Below are positions 7,737 to 13,212 of a stretch of 20,578 bases of DNA, piece after piece (within the stretch, counting starts at the first letter, position 1; the number at the start of each line of letters is the position of its first letter). The notes below the pieces were generated by a model. The model had not been told where the DNA came from, made no database searches, and saw only the letters and a program-made list of their open reading frames with translations. The position numbers and the translations under genes were made by a program. The stretch is from a virus, in IMG/VR virus record IMGVR_UViG_3300042288_001058, positions 1 to 20,578 of that record; one strand, written 5' to 3'.

Positions 7737-7765
7737 GAAGTACGCTCACTCATAGAGCGCGTCAA
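7737..7765 (-). promoter_or_regulatory. Weak candidate promoter before decoration/capsid genes
   Basis: On the minus strand TTGACG (7765-7760) is followed after 17 bases by TACTTC (7742-7737). The -35 is good and the -10 is poor. The palindrome TTCTATAGAA lies next to it (7731-7740). Capsid genes often have their own promoter, and the location fits, but the sequence alone is only suggestive. Confidence 0.3.
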
Positions 7766-7769
7766 TGGT

Positions 7770-8045
7770 CTATCGTTCGCGGATTCTCAGCCTGACCGAT
7801 TGCTGGAAGATTCGACCCACCGCCGTCTCAATCGTATTCTCGACGGTGCAGGTTTCGTTCAGTGTTCCGCCGGACAGCCACACAGTCGTCGTCACGTTAT
7901 CTATGCTGCTGCTGTCTATGACAACGGAGCCGCTGAGAACGGCGAACGAAGATGAATCAATCGTGTCATTATCAAGCAGCGCAGACCAGTCGATCTGGTA
8001 ATCCAGCAACTCACCGGGGTCCTTGCTCGGCCAAGACAGCGACAT
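7770..8045 (-). CDS. Phage fiber-tail adaptor-like protein
   Basis: This 91-residue protein starts MSLSWPSKDPGELLDYQIDW, then has LLDNDTIDSSSF, TTTVWLSGGTLNETCTVENT and ends QSVRLRIRER. The W-P-KDP-E-LDY-IDW start followed by a VWLSGG-G turn and a VRLRIRE end is the recognisable pattern of small phage proteins annotated as fiber-tail adaptors. The predicted fold is a compact beta-sandwich that links virion parts. It is the last gene of the accessory module and follows the repeat protein by 8 bases. A 149-bp gap with a possible promoter separates it from the decoration and capsid genes. The family resemblance is strong to my eye, but the functional label of the family is itself tentative. Confidence 0.75.
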   Translation of the reverse strand: MSLSWPSKDPGELLDYQIDWSALLDNDTIDSSSFAVLSGSVVIDSSSIDNVTTTVWLSGGTLNETCTVENTIETAVGRIFQQSVRLRIRER

Positions 8046-8053
8046 GACGCCTC

Positions 8054-8908
8054 CTATGCGGCTATGACCATCCGGTTCTCCCCGGCAGGGAAGACGATCC
8101 GGTCAAGGTCGCCAAGATCAACGGCCCGATTACTCGGGGGAACCAGAACGAAGCGGCTCTCCGATAGCATTACCACAATACGGCTGTCGAACTCCACGTC
8201 CACCTGACGATTCTCACCAGCCAGGGTGAGTAATCTGTTCTCTGGTGCGACGTAAGCAATCCGATCCGCAGGCGTGCCGACATCAACGCCATACCGGGCT
8301 GCGGAAACGACGGTATCCGGGGCCTCAGTGATGTTCGCGGTGGCATGGATGGCGACATCTGAGATCGTTGCCGTTGCTGAGAGAGTGTCAGCGCCTTCAG
8401 TGACGGATAGGGCCGCTGTGATCGACAGCGCGCCGGTAGAGGAAAGCGAGTCTGCACCCTCAGTTACAGACAGCGACGCGGTAACAGTCAGCGCGCCGGT
8501 AGAGGAAACGGAATCAGCGCCTTCCGTGACCGATAGCGAAGCTGTGGCGGTCAGTATGCCAGTGGACGATACTGAGTCCGCACCCTCGGTGACGGAAAGA
8601 GAGGCCGCGACGGTCAGTATGCCGGTAGATGCTACCGTATCGCTGGCTTCAGTGATCGACGCCGAGGCAGTAAGAGTCAGCGTGCTCGCAGAGACTACGC
8701 TGTCAGGGCTTTCAGTGATGCTCGCATTAGCGGTGATACCCGACGCCGCCGGAACGCCGCCACGCAACCGGATGTCCGTTGGCGAGGCTTCCCCGGCGAA
8801 CAGATAGATGACATTCGAGACCGGCGTTGGAACCGGCGTGGGGCGTAGCCGGATGTCGGTCGGGCTGGCCTCGCCCGCGTAAAGGTTGAAGGCGGTTTGT
8901 GAGGGCAT
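8054..8908 (-). CDS. Multi-repeat virion protein (21-residue and 9-residue repeats)
   Basis: This 284-residue protein is made almost wholly of three repeat classes. First, AGEASPTDIRLR occurs twice (residues 11-22 and 38-49, 27 apart). Second, seven units of the type ASLSVTEGADSVSSTGALTV follow, with the Thr-Glu pair's Glu at residues 66, 87, 108, 129, 150, 171 and 195. The period is exactly 21 except for the last step of 24. Third, a nonapeptide repeat with Arg at 216, 225, 234, 243, 252, 261, 270 and 279 (ENR, DSR, ESR, SNR, LDR, ENR) has an exact period of 9. Such regular beta-forming repeats suggest an elongated or solenoid appendage. Similar Thr/Ser-rich phage repeats are known to me as structural proteins of unknown role. 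It sits between a carboxypeptidase-regulatory-like protein and the fiber-tail adaptor-like protein. Confidence 0.78.
   Translation of the reverse strand: MPSQTAFNLYAGEASPTDIRLRPTPVPTPVSNVIYLFAGEASPTDIRLRGGVPAASGITANASITESPDSVVSASTLTLTASASITEASDTVASTGILTVAASLSVTEGADSVSSTGILTATASLSVTEGADSVSSTGALTVTASLSVTEGADSLSSTGALSITAALSVTEGADTLSATATISDVAIHATANITEAPDTVVSAARYGVDVGTPADRIAYVAPENRLLTLAGENRQVDVEFDSRIVVMLSESRFVLVPPSNRAVDLGDLDRIVFPAGENRMVIAA
8066..8272 (-). repeat. Nonapeptide-coding array (8 units, 27-bp period)
   Basis: This covers residues about 213-281 of the repeat protein. The consensus is acidic-Asn/Ser-Arg-hydrophobic-x-hydrophobic with Arg every ninth residue and no break in phase. Bases diverge between units while the protein phase is kept, so the array looks old and selected rather than recently slipped. 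Confidence 0.8.
8312..8731 (-). repeat. 21-residue-coding tandem array (7 units, 63-bp period)
   Basis: This covers residues about 60-199 of the repeat protein. The four central units (around Glu 108-171) are nearly identical at protein level (SLSVTEGAD, then S/T-SST-G), and the outer ones are more diverged. This gradient fits growth by unequal recombination or slippage from the centre. Confidence 0.82.
8762..8878 (-). repeat. Duplicated AGEASPTDIRLR segment
   Basis: The same 12 residues occur twice, encoded at 8843-8878 and 8762-8797. They are separated by a proline-rich spacer (PTPVPTPV) and an IYLF strand. The motif probably marks an N-terminal anchoring element of this phage protein type. 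Confidence 0.75.
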
Positions 8909-8918
8909 TGGCGGCCCC

Positions 8919-9431
8919 CTAGGTGGGCGAACTCTGCGGGATCAGCGTATTGACCGTGGCCCCCGTCTGGTCAGGCGAACCCACGCGGTAGGCGACCAGA
9001 TAGTGAGCGTCGTTGAGGTAGATGGTCGGCAACGAATAACGCCCGTTGTTGTCCGAGCCCGTCTCCCCGACGTAAAGGTCATCCGAGGTGCGGAAGCCCT
9101 GAACCGTCGCGGCGATGGGAAGGCCCCCGCTATCCAACGTCTGGCCGACGATGAAGTTGGGCCGGGTGTAGCCGCCGAACGCCGCTTCCCACGGCTCGTA
9201 GCCCCAGGATGTGCGGCAGGTGCAGGCCCCATCCGCCGACAAGATCACCTCGGAACTACCCGACGCCATCCGCGAGCGCGACCACCCTTGCCACACCGCC
9301 GAGCCGAGGTCCGGCTTCCGCATCCGCGACATGAAGGCGTTCATCGGCCTGTAAAGCGCACCCGCGTCATTGTCGTGGATGGCAAGGTTCGCCTGCCCCA
9401 TCACCTGAGCCGTGCCGAGGTAGTAGCCCAT
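8919..9431 (-). CDS. Virion protein with carboxypeptidase-regulatory-like beta-sandwich
   Basis: This 170-residue protein has two parts. Residues 1-85 (MGYYLGTAQVMGQANLAI, then MSRMRKPDLGSAVWQGW) hold a Cys-containing segment, GACTCRTSWGYEPWE, with two cysteines one residue apart. Residues about 88-165 read as an Ig/CarboxypepD_reg-type sandwich: FIVGQTLDSGGLPIAATVQG, then DDLYVGETGSDNNGRYSLPT and HYLVAYRVGSPDQTG. Such domains serve as carbohydrate-binding or spacer modules in phage tails. The start is in a TGATG junction with the previous small gene. It belongs to the accessory module between terminator and capsid genes. A role in attachment is inferred. Confidence 0.68.
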   Translation of the reverse strand: MGYYLGTAQVMGQANLAIHDNDAGALYRPMNAFMSRMRKPDLGSAVWQGWSRSRMASGSSEVILSADGACTCRTSWGYEPWEAAFGGYTRPNFIVGQTLDSGGLPIAATVQGFRTSDDLYVGETGSDNNGRYSLPTIYLNDAHYLVAYRVGSPDQTGATVNTLIPQSSPT

Positions 9432-9649
9432 CAGTGCGCCAACGGGTTGTCGTGGGCGGGCATGATGACGCCCCCCTTGTTCGCAATGCGCGCGTGGTGA
9501 TTGATCACCGCGTCGCGCGCGCCGTCGATCAGGGCGAGAGCGTAGGCGCGGTCCTCGATGTTGCCACCGACCGACATCGCCCCGCTCGCAAACACGGTGA
9601 TGGTCAGTTTCGCCATCACCCGGTCGCCCTGTTCGTACTCGTCACTCAT
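9431..9649 (-). CDS. Small hypothetical phage protein
   Basis: This 72-residue protein has a clear core, LTITVFASGAMSVGGNIED, followed by RAYALALIDGARDAVINHHA, i.e. a beta hairpin and then a helix. The ATG at 9649 overlaps the previous gene by 8 bases. An internal ATG at 9616 (MAKLTITVF) is an equally possible start and would give 61 residues. It is coupled by TGATG to the next gene. Small proteins with this strand-then-helix layout occur in the same kind of phage tail module, but the function is not known to me. Confidence 0.65.
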   Translation of the reverse strand: MSDEYEQGDRVMAKLTITVFASGAMSVGGNIEDRAYALALIDGARDAVINHHARIANKGGVIMPAHDNPLAH

Positions 9650-10070
9650 CGACGACCCACCAAGCGTTCATCGAGTTGGAGTTGGTCGCGAGGTTCCAGA
9701 TCAGCATGGTCCCCGACGCCGCGAGCGTCAGGCCACGCGGGAAGGTCCAGATCACGCCCGAACCCGCCGTCGCCGGAAGCGACACACGCCGGAACATCTG
9801 CGTCGGAACCGTGGGTCCAACCGACCACGCCACCGCACAGCCAGACACACCCGCCGGATCGCCGGGGTTTTCCGCTTGCACCAGCACCGGAGCCGTCTGC
9901 GTGGGCGTGTTGCCCGAGCGACCCAGGCCGTAGGTCGAGGCCGTGGCGGTCAGGAGGTTGATACCCACCTCCATGATCCGGGGCGAGTTAGCCGCCGAGG
10001 CCCGAAGGTCCATCGCCGCCGCGCCGGTCGTGGTGACGGTGGTGTTGAGGGAGAGAGAATAAATCGCCAT
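9642..10070 (-). CDS. Beta-rich virion protein of accessory module
   Basis: This 142-residue protein starts MAIYSLSLNTTVTTTGAAAM, continues with RIMEVGINLLTATASTYGLG, and ends with LIWNLATNSNSMNAWWVVDE. The pattern of strands with small residues, a GxGRSGNTPTQ turn and a tryptophan-rich final strand resembles a conserved virion protein seen in many tailed phages, where it is found beside the preceding and following genes of this module. The exact position in the particle is unknown. It starts 9 bases after the upstream stop and overlaps the following gene by 8 bases. The assignment as a structural protein is by composition and context. Confidence 0.68.
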   Translation of the reverse strand: MAIYSLSLNTTVTTTGAAAMDLRASAANSPRIMEVGINLLTATASTYGLGRSGNTPTQTAPVLVQAENPGDPAGVSGCAVAWSVGPTVPTQMFRRVSLPATAGSGVIWTFPRGLTLAASGTMLIWNLATNSNSMNAWWVVDE

Positions 10071-10079
10071 CGTGATCCC

Positions 10080-10487
10080 CTAGGCGTTAGCAGCGGTAAG
10101 TGTGAACGTCGAAACCAAAAACGCCTGCCCGGTCACGAACGAAGTGTTGTCCACCGTCATGTCACCACCACCGCCGGTCAGCGTCACCGTGCCCTGAATG
10201 TGGCAAGTGGTCCCGGCGTTGTCGAAGATGCGGAAGTAGCCAGCCGTGCCGGTGCCGTTCGCGGACGTATCCTGCCACGTCCCGTTCTTGGTCATGGTGC
10301 CGCCCGAGGCCGCGTTCATCCAGTCCGAGGGAAGCGTACAGGACGCCAGAAGCGTCCCGCTGCTGGCAGTCGCGCAATCAGCAGGAGGAGAGCCTGTGCG
10401 AATCTCAAGGATCGCGCTCGCGCCGGTCGTGCTCTCGACCGCGTCAAGGCGAGCATTGCGGACAGCGACAGAGTATTGAAGCGCCAC
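10080..10487 (-). CDS. Conserved phage virion protein (first gene of accessory module)
   Basis: This 135-residue protein has the order AVRNARLDAVESTTGASAIL, then EIRTGSPPADCATASSGTLL, then LPSDWMNAASGGTMTKNGTW and CHIQGTVTLTGGGGDMTVDN. This layout (VRNARLDA-E-T-GASA-L-IRTG-PP) is one I recognise as widespread in phage genomes, annotated only as hypothetical or structural. The predicted fold is an all-beta sandwich. The GTG start at 10487 is chosen because GGAG in GGTGGAGATAACCT precedes it at suitable spacing. It is the first gene after a strong terminator, so it probably has its own promoter. Two cysteines (CATASS and TCHIQG) could pair but need not. Confidence 0.72.
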   Translation of the reverse strand: MALQYSVAVRNARLDAVESTTGASAILEIRTGSPPADCATASSGTLLASCTLPSDWMNAASGGTMTKNGTWQDTSANGTGTAGYFRIFDNAGTTCHIQGTVTLTGGGGDMTVDNTSFVTGQAFLVSTFTLTAANA

Positions 10488-10517
10488 AGGTTATCTCCAC
10501 CGCGAAACGTCGAAGGG

Positions 10518-10546
10518 ATACTACCACATCCCAAGCCGGTCCACAA
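10518..10546 (-). promoter_or_regulatory. Candidate promoter for accessory module
   Basis: On the minus strand TTGTGG (10546-10541) is followed after exactly 17 bases by TAGTAT (10523-10518), about 30 bases before the GTG start. Matches to the sigma70 consensus are only partial. It directly follows the terminator, where a new promoter is expected. GGGAT/ATCCC forms a small inverted repeat across the spacer and -10. Confidence 0.4.
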
Positions 10547-10574
10547 AAAAGACCCCGACATTTCTGCCGGGGCC
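10545..10574 (-). terminator. Strong rho-independent terminator
   Basis: On the minus strand GGCCCCGGCA, loop GAAA, then TGTCGGGGTC forms a 10-bp stem with two G-U pairs, followed directly by TTTTTT (10550-10545). The GNRA-type loop and uninterrupted U-tract are textbook. It lies 21 bases after the stop of the gene ending at 10596 and closes the head-assembly transcription unit. Confidence 0.92.
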
Positions 10575-10595
10575 AGTTTACCCACCCAACGAAAC

Positions 10596-11075
10596 CTATT
10601 CCTTGAAGGATGCCTGACGACTGATGCTGACGCCGCTGTCGTTATCCTCGAAGCGAGGCAGGTTCGGATCAGCCTGACCCGTCCACGCCACGTCCTGAAG
10701 GGCTTCGAGGTTATCAAGGTCGCGGTCAATGCGAGCCTGCTCGACCAGTTCCTTGCGCTTCTGGCACAGCATCAGGCCACCGCGCCGGATTACCTGAGCC
10801 TCGGTGCCCTCATAGCCCGGAAGCGGAGGCGGCACCATCTCAGGATGGCGAGCCGCAGGAACTGGCTCCCAGCCGTTGATCATGCGATCCGTCATGTTAT
10901 CCGGCGTCGGCTCGTTCAGAACGGACTCGGCAACCCAAGCATATTCGTACCCGTCAGGGATACGGTTCTGCGGGACGTACAGACGCGACTGATAGTGCAT
11001 CTGCGGCGGCGCACGTTCTTCGGCGCGGCGGGTCGATGCGTCGCGCGTTTCTGCTGTTCTGGAAATGCGAGGCAT
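10596..11075 (-). CDS. Conserved phage protein next to scaffold gene
   Basis: This 159-residue protein has a basic, disordered N-terminus (RISRTAETRDASTRRAEERA), then RLYVPQNRIPDGYEYAWVAE, then MINGWEPVPAARHPEM and GTEAQVIRRGGLMLCQKRKELVEQ. The order IPDGYEYAWV - GWEPVPA-RHP - GGLML is a pattern I associate with genes next to portal, scaffold and coat genes in podovirus-like phages. It is usually annotated as hypothetical. The tight spacing (3 bases) after the scaffold gene and the terminator after it suggest a late assembly factor or minor head protein. No enzyme motif is visible. Confidence 0.7.
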   Translation of the reverse strand: MPRISRTAETRDASTRRAEERAPPQMHYQSRLYVPQNRIPDGYEYAWVAESVLNEPTPDNMTDRMINGWEPVPAARHPEMVPPPLPGYEGTEAQVIRRGGLMLCQKRKELVEQARIDRDLDNLEALQDVAWTGQADPNLPRFEDNDSGVSISRQASFKE

Positions 11076-11078
11076 CGG

Positions 11079-12086
11079 TTATCCCTTGCTCTGCTTCATA
11101 CGCTGGATTGCGTAAATCTTCTCAGCCTGTTCAGGCGATGGCCGTGAGCCGTCACCGTTCTTGATCGCGCCATTGGCGGCCAGAGAGTGAGCCAAGCGGC
11201 GCTCATCAGCCGTGAGGCGGACGACGTTTTTGTTCGGGGCCACACCGCCATTCGCAGACCGCGTGACAGGAACCGCGTTGGCATCCCGCTTCATCGGCGG
11301 GGTACGCTTCTGAGGCGGCGCATCGTCGAACGCATCGGGGAACTCCTCGCGAATGTGCCGGTCGATGTCGGCAAAATAGTCATCGTTGCCGATGTCCTTC
11401 GCCTTCCCTGCCGCTTTCAGCCGACGCTCAAGGCGCTTCGCATACAGCGTCGCTTCCTCGTACATCTCAGCATCGAAATTATCCGACGACGGCTGGAACC
11501 ATTCGTTCTGCTCGATCCACGCCACCGTGCGCGGCTCGTAGGATACCTGCTGTTCGGCGGCAGGAGCAGCAGGCTTCGGATCAGCCTTTGGTTCCGCACG
11601 GCGCTCAGGCTCCGCAGCAGGCTCAGCGCCCAGCCACGACTTCACACCACGGAGTTCGGCCTGAACATCCGTCAGCTTGGTCATGGCCTCGATCTCGGCC
11701 TCGGAGTCGCCGACCGCCTTGGCCTCCGTGAGTTGCCGCTTCAGAGACGCGACGTCCGTCTCCAACCGCTTCTCGTAGTGGAACATCATCGCCCGGTCGG
11801 ACTGCTGCCGAACGCGCTCCGCCTCTTCCGCGCGAGCCATAGCCTCGGCAGCGCGACGCTCGGCCTCTTCAGCCTTCGCCAGCGCCGACGCCACGCGGTT
11901 ATCCGCGCGCGGCTTTTTCTTCGGCTCCGGTTCCGGCTCTGGGCCAGGATCGGCAGCCGTTTCCGGCTCCTGTTCCGCATCAGGCTCCGGCGGCGTCTCG
12001 CCCTCCAGTTCCTCTTCGGTCAGTTCGATATCGACGTCTTCGACCGGGTTCTCTTCGTGCGTCGGAAGTTCGAGGGTGTCGGACAT
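11079..12086 (-). CDS. Capsid scaffolding protein
   Basis: This 335-residue protein has the classic scaffold composition. Residues 1-60 are acidic and proline-rich (VDIELTEEELEGETPPEPD, then PEPEPEPKKKPRADNR). Residues about 65-150 form a long charged coiled coil (AKAEEAERRAAEAMARAEEA, then RLETDVASLKRQLTEAK). A flexible Ala/Pro-rich part and a helical C-terminus (RLTADERRLAHSLAANGAIK, then EKIYAIQRMKQSKG) follow. In P22-type assembly the helical basic C-terminus binds coat protein and directs procapsid formation, and the scaffold then leaves. It follows the Acb2-like gene by 9 bases. It is unusual that the coat gene is not next but 4 kb further on. A general coiled-coil protein is the only alternative, and context argues against it. 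Confidence 0.85.
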   Translation of the reverse strand: MSDTLELPTHEENPVEDVDIELTEEELEGETPPEPDAEQEPETAADPGPEPEPEPKKKPRADNRVASALAKAEEAERRAAEAMARAEEAERVRQQSDRAMMFHYEKRLETDVASLKRQLTEAKAVGDSEAEIEAMTKLTDVQAELRGVKSWLGAEPAAEPERRAEPKADPKPAAPAAEQQVSYEPRTVAWIEQNEWFQPSSDNFDAEMYEEATLYAKRLERRLKAAGKAKDIGNDDYFADIDRHIREEFPDAFDDAPPQKRTPPMKRDANAVPVTRSANGGVAPNKNVVRLTADERRLAHSLAANGAIKNGDGSRPSPEQAEKIYAIQRMKQSKG

Positions 12087-12095
12087 GACCTCTCC

Positions 12096-12314
12096 TTAAA
12101 ACGTCGTCGGCTGAGCGACCGACCGCACGAGAGCCATGAAGCCCTTCTGGAGATCAGTCTTCGCGATAGCGACCCACCGACCATCCACGCCAGCCGGGAG
12201 GCTTTCACACAACTCCCGAACCTCTTCGGCCTTGGCCTTGATCGCGTTCATGGCGGCGACCTCGGCTTCCGAAAGATCGCGATAGCCCTTGATGTGCTTG
12301 TGCTGGTTATCCAT
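12096..12314 (-). CDS. acb2: Acb2-family anti-CBASS cyclic-nucleotide sponge
   Basis: This 72-residue protein reads HKHIKGYRDLSEAEVAAMN, then IKAKAEEVRELCESL, then VDGRWVAIAKTDLQKGFMAL and ends RSVAQPTTF. This H-IKGYR-L, MN-IK, RW-AI-KTDLQ-GFMALVR-VA-P layout is that of the Acb2 family (T4 Vs.4 type, Acb2/Tad1-like hairpin domain). The small all-helical proteins form hexamers that bind cyclic di- and tri-nucleotides, blocking CBASS immune signalling. Tyr11 and Lys26, which I recall as ligand-contact residues in the characterised Pseudomonas phage protein, fall at exactly these positions here. It is 3 bases after the GroES-like gene and 9 before the scaffold gene, so it would be expressed with head assembly genes. 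The family call is strong. Activity and ligand range are inferred. Confidence 0.85.
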   Translation of the reverse strand: MDNQHKHIKGYRDLSEAEVAAMNAIKAKAEEVRELCESLPAGVDGRWVAIAKTDLQKGFMALVRSVAQPTTF

Positions 12315-12317
12315 GGA

Positions 12318-12872
12318 TCAATACCTATCCGCATCTTTAGCGCCCGAGACATCCTCGGGGCCGGTGATGACAGCCATGACGCGATCATCGGGCAGCATAC
12401 CCATCGCCACGCCACGGAACGAGATCGCGGTCATCTCGTAGCGCGGCACGACGATCCAGTCGCCGACATCACACCACCGCTGACCGTTGAATTTCTCGCC
12501 CTGATAGGCGTCGGGGCCGAGACCACAGACCAGGGCCACGCAGGACGAATACTTATCCTCCGCGCGAACCACGTCCGGCAGGTACAGCGTCACCTCGGTC
12601 CCGTCGTCGCGCTTGATCGTCTTCAAGTCTTCCGGGCGCACGTAGATTTTCAGCGCCAGCATGTAACCCGCAGGCTTCATGTCGAACGGCATACCCGTCA
12701 TCTCAACGAAGTGATCGTCGATCAGAGACTTCGCAAGTTCCCGCTCATGCGGCTCGATGTTGCTCAGTCCTTGAGCAAGGTCCCGGTCAGACACCTGATC
12801 GACACGATTGCTATAGACATTGGCAGGCTCCGCGCCCGTCCACGCCGCAATACTTTCCGCCACATCGGACAT
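12318..12872 (-). CDS. GroES-fold co-chaperonin-like phage protein
   Basis: This 184-residue protein has an N-terminal helical part (residues 1-62: AESIAAWTGAEP, then EPHERELAKSLIDDHFVEM). The rest resembles chaperonin-10 fold proteins of phages: KPAGYMLALKIYVRPEDLK, then SCVALVCGLGPDAYQG, then WCDVGDWIVVPRYEM and DDRVMAVITGPEDV. The PxGYxxLxK-Y-RPE start, the GLGPDAY block and the GDW-VV-R-Y block are the landmarks. T4 gp31 is the known example in which a phage GroES analogue helps host GroEL fold the coat protein. A similar role for the coat protein here is an inference. It starts in a TGATG junction with the preceding gene. The N-terminal extension is longer than in ordinary GroES (about 97 residues). 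Confidence 0.72.
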   Translation of the reverse strand: MSDVAESIAAWTGAEPANVYSNRVDQVSDRDLAQGLSNIEPHERELAKSLIDDHFVEMTGMPFDMKPAGYMLALKIYVRPEDLKTIKRDDGTEVTLYLPDVVRAEDKYSSCVALVCGLGPDAYQGEKFNGQRWCDVGDWIVVPRYEMTAISFRGVAMGMLPDDRVMAVITGPEDVSGAKDADRY

Positions 12873-13156
12873 CAGTATAAGTCCACCCTCTTCGGTTGTT
12901 GAATCTTGTCGTCGTCGGGCTGATGCATCCGACGGTAAACTTCGTTGATCGCATTGATCGCGATTGTCAGCGCGCGAACCTGCGCGTTCGCCTCGATTGC
13001 CGAGAAGGCGATCTCCTCCGCCGTCATCGCTGGCATGAAACCGTCGCCGGTCTGGTACATCGGGCGGTAGCGCAGATTAACAGCGACCTGCATGGCAGCA
13101 TCTCGGGTCTCCGAGATCACCTCAACAGACCGTCGCCGCAGTTCGTCCGCGCTCAT
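12872..13156 (-). CDS. Hypothetical helical phage protein
   Basis: This 94-residue protein is mostly helical: ADELRRRSVEVISETRDAAM, then AEEIAFSAIEANAQVRALTI and NAINEVYRRMHQP, ending in a charged tail DDDKIQQPKRVDLY. I do not recognise a family. It is the first gene after the candidate promoter at 13183-13212 and is coupled by TGATG to the GroES-like gene, so the two may act together. The short leader has only a weak ribosome site (CGGGGC). It is accepted as real because of tight coupling, length and coherent amphipathic helices. Confidence 0.7.
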   Translation of the reverse strand: MSADELRRRSVEVISETRDAAMQVAVNLRYRPMYQTGDGFMPAMTAEEIAFSAIEANAQVRALTIAINAINEVYRRMHQPDDDKIQQPKRVDLY

Positions 13157-13182
13157 AAATGCCCCGGTTATTACCTGCGGGC

Positions 13183-13212
13183 ACTATACGCCGAATAACT
13201 GGATGCTGTCTA
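13183..13212 (-). promoter_or_regulatory. Probable sigma70-type promoter for GroES-like / acb2 / scaffold operon
   Basis: On the minus strand TAGACA (13212-13207) is followed after 18 bases by TATAGT (13188-13183). Each hexamer matches the sigma70 consensus in five of six positions. The -35 overlaps the stop codon of the upstream gene. The expected start of transcription lies about 20 bases before the ATG at 13156. GTTATT/AATAAC forms an inverted repeat around the -10. Confidence 0.55.

Noticed and set aside
8312-8731. CRISPR-like regular repeats
   Set aside because: The 63-bp period is in frame with a protein repeat, and there are no unique spacers between conserved repeats.
9558-11147. Long plus-strand open frame of 529 codons
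   Set aside because: It lies antisense to five well-supported minus-strand genes and a terminator. Its product is Arg/His-rich with no fold or family pattern, as expected for the complement of GC-rich codons.
11187-12902. Long plus-strand open frame of 571 codons
   Set aside because: It is antisense to the scaffold, Acb2-like and GroES-like genes. Arg/Leu/His-rich product with no recognisable domain.
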